Below, piece after piece: positions 35,721 through 45,894 of a stretch of 64,000 nt of DNA. Source of the stretch: Ariolimax columbianus. Lineage: Eukaryota; Mollusca; Gastropoda; Stylommatophora; Arionidae. The position numbers and the translations under genes are program-made. The first letter of the stretch is position 1. Every line of letters begins with the position of its first letter. The stretch is from assembly GCA_036924085.1 (NCBI GenBank), contig JAVGWX010000004.1, positions 77,983,090 through 78,047,089 of the forward strand, given 5' to 3'. The notes beneath the pieces were generated by a model. The model did no database searches. It saw only the letters and a list, made by a program, of their open reading frames with translations, and had not been told where the DNA came from.

Positions 35721-36412
35721 TGTTATTTTCTCTGTTTTGTAAGACATAACTTGTCTTCTGTTGTACATCTCAAATTAAAATGCTCCTACTGGACACATAC
35801 AGCTGGTCCTCATCGCTTTTTATAACTGCTATCCAATGGTGGTGCACGCTCATTCTCCAGTGCCACACATCAGAATAACATTGCTGCATTTTGTTTTGTT
35901 TTTTATTCTGGATAAATTCATGAAATATTCCCAGTTCTGGTTTGTTTCTATCGAGAAATAAGGAGCGAACGATTAAAGAAAGATGGGAGAGAGGTTGTAT
36001 TGGATAGAAGAGAGGGCGCGAGAAATGAGGAAGGTAAAAAAACAGAAAAAATACCACTATTGGATATTGAGAATGAGAGAAGTGTGGAGTCGTAAGAAAG
36101 GTGATGGATTTATGAAGGGAAGTGCAGGAGAAGAGTGCAAAAAGTATAAGATGGTGTGAGAAGAAAGAAACGAGGAAATGTGAAGAGTGAATTAGAGAAG
36201 ATAATAAGAAATGCATGTTCTAATCCCCCTCACTTCCCCACCCCAACTTGGAGAAACCTTTGTAAGAATGTGATGCCTTTCATGTAAGGGTGAGGGGGGG
36301 GGGGGGGTAAAGTGTGTGAGTGATTGTGTGTACGCTTCTTTGTGTATACGAACGAACGTTGTGTGAGTGAGTGTGTGTGTGTGTGTGTGTAGAGGTGAGA
36401 TGAATTTTCTTG
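35721..36412. other. Unassigned spacer with simple repeats
   Basis: Contains a G-run near 36294-36308 and a (GT)n tract at about 36371-36391. The minus-strand open frame at 35770-36216 is low-complexity Ser/His/Phe-rich with no known motif. No gene call. Confidence 0.5.
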
Positions 36413-36438
36413 ACCCCCCCCCCTCCCCCCCCCCCTCA
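36413..36438. repeat. C-rich homopolymer
   Basis: C runs interrupted by two T-containing breaks; together with the nearby G-run this makes a strand-asymmetric pair 110 bp apart. Confidence 0.85.
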
Positions 36439-36915
36439 CAACGTGATCATATTTACCCGTGAGGGCACGTGCAAGTGGCTTGTCCAGCCAATGAGCTGTG
36501 AGAACGCCAGTGGCAGGTCTAATGAGCGCAATGTTTTCACGGAGTGCTCCACCCCCCAGCTGTTGTCAACATTCCACAGAGTAGACCTGTCCTCGTCAAA
36601 TAGGACATGCGAAGGAGCTGGTATCCGCTTAAGGGCATTCAAGTTGATGGGACGTGTCCTAACTATCCTCAAACCACGATTTCCATGCTTCTAACATGAG
36701 ACTTCCCCATTTTCTTGGTCCATCTTTGATGATTGCAGTTATCCGGTATTAGACTATGCCAGGAAAAGAATTTGGATCACAAAATATGTTTTCAACAACT
36801 TAAGTATTATCATCAGTGACTCCTTTTTCCGGGCATTAGCCATTAACAACCCTCCTCCGGCAAGTTCGATCTTGAGCTGCCATTTCTGTTGAGGTCCATT
36901 TCAAGCTCTACTACG
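36439..36915. other. Unassigned spacer with two overlapping open frames
   Basis: Both strands are open across roughly 36436-36690: the plus frame contains FTREGTCKWLVQPMSCENAS and the minus frame RPINLNALKRIPAPSHVLFD. I recognise neither as a protein family, and no start context, splice site or repeat supports one over the other. It could be a piece of an unrecognised transposon or a host exon. Confidence 0.35.
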
Positions 36916-36919
36916 TGTG

Positions 36920-37080
36920 TTTTTTGTTCTAACTCTTTTCGTCTTCCCCTTAGGAGTCTATATTAGAGCCTGTCTGACGATGTTGTCAGTGGCATGTGTC
37001 CTGTGCCAAACCCATTTCCTGCGTTTCATCTGTTGCTCCACTGGTTGTTGTTGGCTCCTTTCCCATAGGTCTTCGTTCCT
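36920..37080 (-). pseudogene. LINE-P C-terminal fragment
   Basis: Reading the minus strand out of the neighbouring array gives DGVRNEDLWERSQQQPVEQQ, then MKRRKWVWHRTHATDNIVRQ and ALI, a stop, and TPKGKTKRVRTKN. This is the LINE-P C-terminal block also seen at 39540-39700 and 58713-58985. The GHTL segment typical of the family is frameshifted to HRTHAT. The coding sequence runs directly into the 12/24-bp array at VRNEDLWER; no reverse transcriptase remains on the other side. Confidence 0.85.
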
Positions 37081-38345
37081 CACCCCATCCCTCACCCCGT
37101 CCCTCACCACGTCCCTCACCACGCTCCTCACCCCGTCCCTAACCCCATCCCTCACCCCGTCCCTCACCACGCTCTTCACCCCATCCCTCACCCCATCCCT
37201 CACCCCATTCCTCACCCCGTCCCTCACCCCACTCCTCACCCCGTCCCTCACCACGCCCCTCACCACGCTCCTCAACCCGTCCCTCACCACGCTTCTCACA
37301 CTGTCCCTCACCCCATCCCTCACCACGCTCCTCACCCCGTCCCTCCCCCCGTCCCTCACCCCACTCCTAACCCCGTCCCTCACCCCGTTCCTCACCCCAC
37401 TCCTCACCCCTTCCCTCACCCCATCCCTCACCCCGTCCCTCACCACGTCCCTCACCCCGTCACTCACCCCGTCCCTCACACGCTCCTCATCCCGTCCCTC
37501 ACCACGCTTCTTACCACGTCCCTCACCACGATCCTCACCCCGTCCCTCACCACGCTCCTCACCCCGTCCATCACCCCACTCCTCACCCCGTCCCTCACCC
37601 CATCCCTCACCACGCTCCTCACCGCTCCCCTCACCAGGCCCTCACCACGCCCCTCACCCCGCTCCTCACCCCGTCCCTCACCACGCCCCTCACCCCGTCC
37701 CTCACGACACTCTTCACCCCATCCCTCACCACGCTCCTCACCCCGTCCCTCACCACGCTATTCACCCCATCCCTCACAACGCTCCTCACCCCATCCCTCA
37801 CCACGTCCCTCACCACGCTCCTCACCCCACCCCTCACCCCATCCCTCACCACGCTCCTCACCGCGTCCCTCACCACGCTCCTCACCCCGTCCCTCACCAC
37901 GTCCCTCATCACGTCCCTCACCACGCTCCTCACCACGCTCCTCACCGCGTCCCTCACCACGCTCCTCACCCCGTCCCTCACCACGTCCCTCATCACGTCC
38001 CTCACCACGCTCCTCACCCCGCCCGTCACCGCGTCCCTCACCCCGTCCCTCACCGCGTCCCTCACCACGCTCCTCACCCCGTCCCTCACCAAGCCCCTCA
38101 CCACGCTCCTCACCGCGTCCCTCACTCCGTCCCTCACCACGCCCCTCACCACGCTCCTCACCCGGTCCCTCACCACGCTTCTCACCCCGTCGTTCACCCC
38201 ACTCCTCACCCCGTCCCTCACCACGCTCCTCACCCCATCCCTCACCACGCTCCTCACCCCGTCGTTCACCCCACCCCTCAACCCGTCCCTCACCCCACTC
38301 CTCACCCCATCCCTCACCACGCTCCTCACCCCGTCCATCATCATA
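37077..38345. repeat. 12/24-bp array derived from LINE-P coding sequence
   Basis: About 105 dodecamers alternating CTCACCCCGTCC and CTCACCACGCTC types. In the minus-strand LINE-P frame the dodecamer reads as VRDG or VRSV, and the final unit passes without a break into VRNEDLWER. The plus strand is extremely C-rich and G-poor. Long open frames on both strands follow from the 12-bp period. Confidence 0.95.
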
Positions 38346-38377
38346 TCTTGACAACCTTCACACGGTATCCCCCGTAG

Positions 38378-38645
38378 ATATTTCTTCTTTTTTCTTTTTC
38401 TTATTCTTCTTCGTTCTCAATCTCCCGCTTCCAAACCTTGAAAACGGCTTTCCAAGACGGAGGATGTTGTCCGGAGAACGGAATGTGTTGTTTCATAGTT
38501 TACAGTTTAGCTGCGATATTTGCATCTTTTGGCCCGACACATCCAACTTCAGCATGCATTTTTTGGGAAACGGGATATCATTCTTTCTTCGATCCCTTCT
38601 CCTTAACCAGTCTGCTCTGTTGCATTCTATTATACAGGATCATAT
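38378..38645 (-). mobile_element. SINE-A copy, 5'-truncated, minus strand
   Basis: TTC-rich tail, CGTTCTCAATCTCCCGCTTC, CGGAGAACGGAATGTGTTG, the core GGCCCGACACATCCAACTTC, then TCGATCCCTTCTCCTTAACC and a stop near AGGATCATAT. The head and 33-bp unit are missing. No clear target-site duplication. Bases 38646-39077 are unassigned. Confidence 0.85.
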
Positions 38646-39089
38646 TATGTTTATTGTTGACCTTATTTTTTTATACGTAGCTCTGTTTTCGGTTCATTCT
38701 CCTTCTTTGCCCAGTTTATCTTCTTCCGCATTTCCAGAACTTCCATGTATGCTTCACTGTGCAGGAACTCACTGAATTTTCAATCTGTTGAAATTGTAGG
38801 TCGTGTTCATGAGTGTCTCGAACATGCTGCCAAAATCATTATTTGTGTGATATCTGAGGACCCTTAGGACTGATAAGGAATATGTAAGGAAAACTAACTT
38901 GTCTCTGGCATGGTCCTTCTGTTCATGTACATGTAACAAGCTCAGCAGGTGTCGGATGTTCCGAAAGCGATAATCCCTATTTGCGTTGTTGGATAAGACA
39001 TTGGTGATGTGGGACTGTCGTCCACTGTATTATTTCGGTTTCGACGCTTTTAAAGTTCAATAAATTCCCATTTTCGTAAGTTTCCTTTG

Positions 39090-39435
39090 GGGATCAAGAT
39101 GCTGAGCAGTGCATGAGCTGCAGTGATCAGCGACCCATAGCTGACTGCTAGCATCAGTGTAAGCAAACCAGAGCTGCCAAGACCCTTTTACACCTCCACG
39201 CGCTGATCGTGGATAACAGACTGCAGCAGGGCAGACTGGCTAAGGAGAAGGGATCGAAGAAAGAATGATAACCAAGTACTCAAAAAATGCTTGCTGAAGT
39301 CGGATGTTTTGGATCGAAAGGTGCAAATATGGCAGTCAACTACGACAAAACGCATTCCGTTCTCTGGACTACATTCTGCTACTTAAGCCCTTTCATGGTT
39401 TGGTAGCGGGAGATTGAGAACGAATGAAGGAAGCA
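39090..39435 (+). mobile_element. SINE-A copy with perfect 12-bp TSD
   Basis: Complete element: GGATCAAGATGCTGAGCAGT, GCATGAGCTGCAGTGATCAG, one 33-bp unit (CTGACTGCTAGCATCAGTGT), CTTTTACACCTCCACGCGCT, GGGATCGAAGAAAG, the core GAAGTCGGATGTTTTGGATC, and the end GGAGATTGAGAACGAATG with a short GAAGGAAGC tail. The 12-base AAGTTTCCTTTG flanks it exactly at 39078-39089 and 39436-39447. This duplication fixes both element ends and shows insertion by target-primed reverse transcription. Confidence 0.95.
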
Positions 39436-39464
39436 AAGTTTCCTTTGTTTAATTCGATTGACGA

Positions 39465-39830
39465 GATAAAATAAATTCAGCATCATTAAGTGTCTACAGA
39501 GGACAATGAGGATAGGCTGGTCAGACATGGTGAAGACCGAAGACGTATTTGAGAGAAGCCAACAGCGACCAGTGGAGCAACAGATCAAAAGAAGGAAATG
39601 AGGTTGGATAGGACACACGCTTCGGAAAATAGCATCACACGTGGCCATACAGGCCGTGGCATGGAATCCATATGGTATGAGAAAAAGAGTTAGTCCAAGA
39701 AACACTTGGAGAAAAGACTGTGAAAATGAACCGCTCCCCAGACCTAACTTGGAAAGGAGCAGAAAGGACAGCTCAATACCAAACTTCTTGAAGGTTTATG
39801 AGCTGAAGGGAGCTAGGGTGATACGTTGGT
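39465..39830 (+). pseudogene. LINE-P C-terminal fragment, unexpanded
   Basis: The plus strand reads CLQRTMRIGWSDMVKTEDVF, ERSQQRPVEQQIKRRK, a stop, GWIGHTLRKIASHVAIQAVA and WNPYGMRKRVSPRNTWRKDC, then drifts. The blocks WSDMVKTEDVFERSQQ, GWIGHTLRK, WNP-G-R-R--P-NTW are the canonical C-terminus of the LINE-P group. At the VKTED site there is no tandem repeat, which gives the unexpanded reference for the arrays at 37077 and 57723. The SINE-A at 39090 lies just upstream. Confidence 0.85.
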
Positions 39831-39835
39831 TCTTC

Positions 39836-40130
39836 TTCTTCTTCGTCTTCTTCTTCTTCTTCTTCTTTTTCTTCTCCGAACTCTTGTGCATTCGTCCTGA
39901 AACAGACGATGTGAGGCTGGGATGCAGTTCACAGCGAGGCTGCGATATTTATGTCTTTCGGCCCATACATCTGGTTTTAGTTGGCTTATTGGGAAACCAG
40001 GTTCGCCTTCCATCTGCGATCTATTATCCTCAGCCAGACTACGCTAATGCAGCCTGTTTCCAGAGCAGACACTTGAAAGCAAAATAGCGACTGTCATCTC
40101 TAGTTCGTTGACCCCAATGCAAGCAGCCAA
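39836..40130 (-). mobile_element. SINE-B copy, minus strand
   Basis: A TTC tail, then GTGCATTCGTCCTGAAACAG, GATGCAGTTCACAGCGAGGC, the core CTTTCGGCCCATACATCTGG, CCATCTGCGATCTATTATCC and TCATCTCTAGTTCGTTGACC. It matches the 1005 and 50523 copies and follows the SINE-A block order at low identity. Confidence 0.75.
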
Positions 40131-40179
40131 CTGTACAGGGGACCAGAACAAAGAGAAACGTGCAATATGATATATGGTT

Positions 40180-40560
40180 TTAGTTTTTGTGTGGTCTCTT
40201 TAACAGGTTCCGGTTGTCGATGTTGTTGTTACGGATCCAGTAACATCCGGGCTCTCGCCCTTCGGCCCAATGCCATGTAATGGTATATGCAGGTATCAGC
40301 TGTTGTCTAGTGCCATACACAGTGTTCCATGTATCTGGCCTCAGAGGAAGGGTTATTTTCCTAAAATCGTTGAGCACTGAGTACTCAAAGAGATGATGAT
40401 AAACGGTTTCATATGGGTGTGTACACAGCTGACCTCTCTAGAGTATGTTGTGGTTGAATTCTGTTCAGGTGCTTGTTACGTGCGATGTGTTGAGTTCTCA
40501 GTCGGGAAATGGTGCTCTCATCCTTCCTTATGAGTTAATTTATTTTGTTATTTGGATTGC
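40180..40560 (-). pseudogene. LINE-R C-terminus
   Basis: On the minus strand the region reads LNDFRKITLPLRPDTWNTVY, then GTRQQLIPAYTITWH and AEGREPGCYWIRNNN, with AACTCAACACATCGCACGTA coding upstream. It aligns with the plus-strand copy at 61990-62165 (LNDFMKMLLPPWPDTWNTLY) and the minus-strand copy at 51135-51520. These lie at the extreme C-terminus after RNase H. The reading frame is broken near 40400. Confidence 0.8.
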
Positions 40561-40564
40561 AAGT

Positions 40565-40825
40565 AAAGTAAAGTAGCCCATGCACATTACTGTTGTAGGG
40601 ATGTGAGGTGTTAGCGATCTCACATTTTAAAGACTCGGCTGTGTAAGGGCGGCAGCCATCTACTCTCCCTCGCCGCTTTTACTTACCGGACTGAACCGGT
40701 ACCCATTTAAGGCTGGGAGTCGTGGTCTGGAAACGCATTTCTGCCTCAACTGGGAAATGAACCCAACACCACTCAGATGCGAAGCCAGTTCGCTAACCAC
40801 TGCGCTAAGCGGCTGTCTTTGGAAC
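40565..40825 (-). mobile_element. SINE-C, tRNA-headed, minus strand
   Basis: In element sense it starts AGCCGCTTAGCGCAGTGGTT, with a perfect A box (TAGCGCAGTGG) and a near-perfect B box (GGTTCATTTCC). It continues AAATGGGTACCGGTTCAGTC, a GCGGCGAGGGAG block and GAGATCGCTAACACCTCAC, and ends in CTACTTTACTTTAC. It abuts LINE-R sequence at GCAATCCAAATAAC, exactly as its partner at 41312 does. Confidence 0.88.
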
Positions 40826-40929
40826 AGGGATTGCCATATGTATGTGGACCTCCCTTCCCGTGTTTCCCATGGCCCATCTGTTCAGTCTGGTTTCTTTGTT
40901 TGCTGTCCCTATGAGCTTTTTGATCCCGA

Positions 40930-41300
40930 GTGCTCCGCCGGGGTCTGTGTGTATGACAAGAACAAGAATATCACTACTGCTCCACATAGAGCATGTCGTA
41001 AGAGGCGACTAGCTGTATGACATGGCATAACACCGGCCATGGTTAAGTGGTTTAAGAGCAGCATAGATGGCTCCTAACATACTGCGGGTCTACTTTGCTC
41101 TAGTGTTTGAGTTATTAGGATGGACTTGCACATCAGTTAATCACCCTCCATAGTGGACTAATAAGCTGCTCGAGCCTAGCCCGCTATACAGGAAATCCTC
41201 CTACCGGCAACACCCAGCTCACTACCGAGATGGGACCTGCACAGAGAAGTATGCTTCTGTAGAAGTACAGATCAACTAAGACTGAGATGAGCTGTTTGTA
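40930..41300 (+). mobile_element. Rep-X copy
   Basis: GTGCTCCGCCGGGGTCTGTG, GAGCATGTCGTAAGAGGCGA, GGCATAACACCGGCCATGGT, GCGGGTCTACTTTGCTCTAG, GCTGCTCGAGCCTAGCCCGC, GGGACCTGCACAGAGAAGTA. All appear in reverse complement and order at 47440-47795. No coding capacity or terminal repeats are evident, and the class is unknown. Confidence 0.75.
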
Positions 41301-41311
41301 AAGTTGTTGGT

Positions 41312-41530
41312 GGGAGTCGCGTAGCGCAGTGGTTAGCGCTCTGAGTGGTCCTGGGTTCATTCCCCAGTTGCGGTGGAAATGTTTTTTTAAATGGGTACCG
41401 GTTCAGTCCGAGAAGTTAAAGCGGTGAGGGAGTTGAGATGGCTACCTCATATAGCCGAGCGTTTGAAATGTGAGATCGCTAACACCTCACACCCCTGCGA
41501 CAGTAATGCTATGGGTTACTTTACTTTACT
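41312..41530 (+). mobile_element. SINE-C, tRNA-headed, plus strand
   Basis: GGGAGTCGCGTAGCGCAGTG carries an A box at 41322-41332 (TAGCGCAGTGG), and GGTTCATTCCC at 41354-41364 is the B box. The body is AAATGGGTACCGGTTCAGTC, GGCTACCTCATATAGCCGAG and GAGATCGCTAACACCTCAC, with a repeated TTTAC tail at 41519-41535. Confidence 0.9.
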
Positions 41531-41531
41531 T

Positions 41532-41628
41532 TACTTGCAATCCAAATAACAATATAAATTAACTCATAAGCGACTGAGAACTCCACACATCGCACGTAAC
41601 GAGCACCTGAACAGTAATGATGTGGGTT
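41532..41628 (+). pseudogene. LINE-R fragment beside SINE-C
   Basis: TTGCAATCCAAATAACAATA, AATTAACTCATAAGCGACTG and CACATCGCACGTAACGAGCA match, in reverse complement, 40480-40565. A second ACTTTACTT follows at 41628. It is too short to code but fixes the LINE-R/SINE-C junction. Confidence 0.8.
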
Positions 41629-41644
41629 ACTTTACTTGTTAAAG

Positions 41645-42215
41645 TTGTTGCTGTGTGTGGCTGATCTGCTTTTAATCCCTTATTTGCTAGTAACAGGTTC
41701 CGTTAAGCTCAAAGATTCACCGTACTACAAATGACCACACTGATTTGTCAACAAACGGCCCACGGCTTAAGACCATCTGCCCAGAGCTCAGTGAAATGAC
41801 ACCCAGATGTGCGTACAATCACATATTGCATTTCCGCACCGGTCCGCGCCGTGGTGCACCCGACATGTCATTTCTCGCCCTTGTCCAGTTTACCTCCCTA
41901 CCACTCCCTCCTGATCGTATCTGCCACCCTTTTGTTGCTAATCCACCACCTCCCCCACGACACAAATGCTCTCACCCCACCTCTTTATGTCTCCACTATT
42001 TAATGCTTCCATCTCTAAAAATACTTTCTTTTTCTGTCCCCACTCTCTCCTTCCTCCGATCCCCCACTGGTGTCGAACTTTTGCTCGTGCGACCTACCCC
42101 TCAAACGGTCATCTCTATATTTTTTTTAAATAACCTCCCCACCTTTCCCTCCCCTTTCCTCGTTGGTACATCATGTTTTATCTCCTTTTCCACCATATTT
42201 GCTAACTTCTCTAAG
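41645..42215. other. Unassigned spacer
   Basis: Unique-looking, pyrimidine-rich DNA on the plus strand. An open frame of 203 codons (41745-42356) is Pro/Ser-rich, has no known motif and reads through the G-run at 42217-42231, so I do not call a gene. Confidence 0.4.
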
Positions 42216-42362
42216 GGGGGGGGGGGGGGGGTGGAAGGGATGGGACGGAAGAGGGTGTGTCCTTCAGCCCAGGAGTCTCAAACGCGTGGCGCGTGGGCTA
42301 CATGTGACGTCAATTCACAACATATGGCTCGCTACAAGAGTAGCATTATAGTCTGACTATTG

Positions 42363-42930
42363 AGTAATAGAAAAGACACTGTGCAACATTAGTAGTGCCA
42401 TGGCGATGTTGGTTGGCAATAGATACAAGACTATACAACATTAGTAGTGTCATAGCAATGTTGGTCAGTAGCAGATTCCTGAATATACATTAGTAGTATC
42501 GTAATGTTGGTGTAAAACAGATTATTGATTATGCAACATTCTAAGTGTTGCAATATTGTTGTATAATAGATTCTTGACTGTACAACATTCGTACTAATGC
42601 AATGTTGACGTATAACAGATTTCTGGTCATACAACATTCACAGTTTTGCTATGTTGGTGAATAATAGATTCCTGATCATTCAACATTCGTACTATTGCAG
42701 TGTTGGTGTATACTAGATTCCTGATCATACAACATTCACAGTTTTGCTATGTTGGTGAATAATAGATTCCTGATCATACAACATTCACAGTTTTGCTATG
42801 TTGGTGAATAATAGATTCCTGATCATACAACATTCGCAGATTTGCAATGTTTGTGTATACTAGATTCCTGATCATACAACATTCGTACTATTGCCGTGTT
42901 GGTGAATTTATAGATTCCTGACCACAGCAG
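42363..42930. repeat. About 49-bp tandem repeat, 11 units
   Basis: Units of TAGATTCCTGATCATACAAC followed by ATTCACAGTTTTGCTATG and TTGGTGAATAA. The 42715-42840 units are most alike, and the left units are strongly diverged and variable in length. Bases 42931-43135 are unassigned. Confidence 0.9.
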
Positions 42931-43139
42931 ACTGATGTAAGTGTTTCGTCACGAGAAAAAAAGATGTTGGGACACAATGTAACGGAGACCACATGCCAGA
43001 TTATGGAAGAAGGAAAAATATATAAAAGAAATGAAAAACTCAATTGTTAAGTAAGTCCGTTTTTCTTTAGTTATTACTATAATAATAGAAATTGCAGGCT
43101 TCGACCAGTTTTTATTAATTGCGCATGCATGGTTTACAG

Positions 43140-43805
43140 TGGAACGCCCTCGGTCCACGGCAATTGTCTTGATACGGCCATTGGTCCATTAATTTTCACT
43201 CATGCGATCTGTGGTCCACTAACTTACCTTCATGTGGCATTGGATCCATTAACTTACACTCACGTAATCCTTGGAAATATTAACTCAATTTCCGCCATTG
43301 TACCATTAACTTGACTTAACAGAACGGATGTACTATCAACTTGACTTTATAAAACGGATGTAACAATCAACTTGACTTTACAGAACGGTAGTACGATCTA
43401 CTTGACCATGCAGAAGGGATTTAACAATCAACTTGACTGTACAGAACAGCTGAACCCTCAACTCGACTTTACAGAACGGCTGAAACATCAAATTGACTTT
43501 ACATTTCAGTTGTACCTTAACTTGACTTTACAGAACGGCAGCACCATCTACTTGACTTTACAGAACAGCTGTACCATCAACTTGCCTTTACAGAACAGCT
43601 GTACCATCAACTTGACTTAACAGAACAGCTGTACCATCAACTTGACTTAACAGAACAGCTGTACCATCAACTTGACTTTACAGAACAGTTGTACCAACAA
43701 CTTGATTTTACAGAACAGCTGTACAGTCAACTTGACTTTACAGAACAGTTGTACCATCAACTTGACTTTACAGAACAGCTGTACAATCAACTTGACTTTA
43801 ATGAA
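43140..43805. repeat. 30-bp tandem repeat, about 22 units
   Basis: Best units are CTTGACTTTACAGAACAGCT plus GTACCATCAA from 43320 to 43800. The left part (43140-43320) has older units with GTCCATTAACTTACACTCA. Each good unit carries a CAGCTG palindrome. Confidence 0.92.
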
Positions 43806-43864
43806 TACATCCCGTGTACAGTTGTCTTTTATTATTTAGTTCGCCTGTTTTCTCTGTTCCCCCA

Positions 43865-44085
43865 AAGCGGTCTGCGTTGGACTATGTTTTTATTTTGCGC
43901 CTGTCGGCCCAGTGCATCCGTCTTCGACACTTTATGTAAGAGTGTGCTTCTTACTGAATTTTCTAAGGGTTTGGTTCTCCGGAGAAACGGTCGGTGCTGT
44001 GATCAGGGAGCGAACCCAGTGCTTTCTAGTTGTGCGCCTTTCCACTTAAATCACTATCTTACGACCGCCCACTTCTTTGTACAGT
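43865..44085 (-). mobile_element. SINE-F, tRNA-like head plus SINE-A-type core
   Basis: In element sense: GTGATTTAAGTGGAAAGGCG, a B-box-like GGTTCGCTCCC, a spacer with TCTCCGGAGAACC, then GTCGAAGACGGATGCACTGG, GCCGACAGGCGCAAAATA and CCAACGCAGACC. The tract GAAGACGGATG...GCCGA.AGG.GCAAA is the SINE-A core with a few substitutions. So the core here sits behind a tRNA-like head, which SINE-A lacks. Confidence 0.6.
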
Positions 44086-44109
44086 ATTCAGTGGAGAGAG
44101 TACTCCTGT

Positions 44110-44410
44110 AGACAGTGAGCTGGCTAGCTAAGACTGGGATTACAGCGTGCCAGAGTTTGAGTTCAAAGACGAACATTAAACAATCCGGACCGTGGTTTGT
44201 GCCTGGCACGACCGCTCATCCAGTTGACCCAGTTGTAAATGTGTATCTGACCTATGAGTTGGGAAAGGTAAAGACAGCAGGGAAGGGAGCTGACCACGCT
44301 ACCTCATATAGGCTCCGGACTAGTATAGCAAGATTGATCTTCATCCCCCCCCCCACCCCCTGGTATTTGTTGTCATGGGAATTACCTTTACCTTAACAGT
44401 AAACTTACTT
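44110..44410 (+). mobile_element. SINE-E copy with ACCTTT tail
   Basis: AGCTGGCTAGCTAAGACTGG, CACGACCGCTCATCCAGTTG, ACCCAGTTGTAAATGTGTAT, GAGTTGGGAAAGGTAAAGAC and GGGAGCTGACCACGC, with a tail rich in ACCTTTACC up to 44445. It is the most complete SINE-E in the window. A C-run at 44345-44361 interrupts it. Confidence 0.78.
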
Positions 44411-44449
44411 GGGACAGACCTTTACCTTTTACCTTTACAGTAAGTTTAC

Positions 44450-45360
44450 TTGACCCGGATGTTGGCCCTTTAGCCAGACTTCAACGGCCCTTAGTTGGCA
44501 ACATCCATTACTGCGGCCCTCGAGAATGTTTGAGACATCTGCTCCTGTCGATATGCCTTCATACTCATACGTCAATCACATGTTTCAAATGTACCCTCTC
44601 CCTAGAACCACTTCAAGTCTGCCCCCCCCCCCACCACTACCCTCCACACTTCTCCCCCTCACAACCCACACCTGCCATCTCCCTCTCTCTTTCTATCTCT
44701 CTCTTTCTCTCTCATTAATCCTTCAGTGATTGGTCTAATATCGCGTGCAGGATGTCAGCAATCATTGATTGAATAACCCCTCACTTTAGGCCGCCCAAAC
44801 TTTGTACCTTCTTGTAGCAGCTCCGTTTCCCTAACCTGGAACCCTTTCCGCAGTCAGTGTTCGTTTTTATCCCTCAATCTTAACCTCGTCTTTATAAATG
44901 GTAAAAAAAAAAACAACAAAAAGCTGTGCCTCTTTCAATCTCTCCTCCCAGGTCGTGCGCTGTGCTGGGTCCACTGTTCCACTAATTTCCTCCCTTCTGC
45001 TTGGCCTTGGTTGCAAGCGTCATCGGTCTCTTGCGCCAGGGATGACCGGATCGGGTGACCCAACACCCGGCGCGTGGCCTGACACTGACCGCTCGCGAAG
45101 TCCAGGTCAGGTCTCCCTGCCCCGCAATTCAACTTCCGAAACGCCTATTTCCAGTTGCCGGTTAACCGGTTTTTTTCAAGGGAAGTTTGTTTTCATTGTG
45201 CGCTGCCGGTCGGGGCCGAACTTCTAGGAAACGACAGAAATCCTTCTTTGCCTTCTCCTTATTCTTTGTCCCTCTGGATACTCTCAAATACGTCCCATCC
45301 TGTTAGCTGCATGTCCCAGAATATGGATGTTACGTGAACCGCATTCAAACATTATGAATG
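44450..45360. other. Unassigned spacer
   Basis: Contains a C-run near 44623-44633, a CTCT tract near 44686-44713 and one GC-richer patch at 44940-45140 with CpG. The plus-strand frame of 109 codons over that patch shows no recognised domain and no supporting start. GGCCCTCGAGAATGTTTGAG at 44515-44534 is discussed as a possible hAT end. Confidence 0.4.
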
Positions 45361-45366
45361 TGAATA

Positions 45367-45369
<3 letters not shown>

Positions 45370-45431
<62 letters not shown>

Positions 45432-45535
45432 AACATATATGCATATTTGTGTTTGTGTCAGTATGTGTATATATATATATATATATATGTATATTGAATT
45501 TGTCTATAGTGTATATCTATATATATATATATAAA
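45370..45535. repeat. Interrupted (AT)n microsatellite
   Basis: Two AT blocks (about 45370-45430 and 45470-45530) separated by a GTTTGTGTCAGTATGTG spacer. Bases 45536-45894 are unassigned. Confidence 0.93.
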
Positions 45536-45894
45536 TCTAGGACTAGCGGCATAATGAAATCCAATTCATTGATCAAGATCTCTACCTGATGCTCATGTCT
45601 TGTATATGGAAACACGATGTGTCACAACAGCCTGGTCAGCGAAGTGCTGATCGACACTATGATCCGCCCAGAGAACGTCCATGAAAGAGTCCATCATTGT
45701 ACCGAGTACTATGTAATTTATCCTTCCATAGTTATGTGTCACTTTGCTCCTTTAGTGGATTCCTGTAACATGGAGACAGATTACAGAGAACAGAAACACT
45801 TAGTTAGATCGTGTTATGGAGGAAAAAAAACATGCACCGTTTTCATAATCAGAGTATTGGGTCTCATCTGGACGTGGGAGATGAAATAACAGGA

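Noticed and set aside
36917..38377. A 486-codon plus-strand frame rich in Pro, Ser and His
   Set aside because: It is antisense to the LINE-P-derived array. The minus strand carries the recognisable LINE-P sequence.
41312..41375. A functional tRNA gene
   Set aside because: A and B boxes are present, but the sequence is the head of SINE-C, repeated at 40760-40825, without a tRNA 3' acceptor end.
44898..45227. A GC-richer 109-codon frame as a host exon
   Set aside because: No domain, no splice signals that stand out and no support from a neighbouring exon. Composition alone is insufficient.
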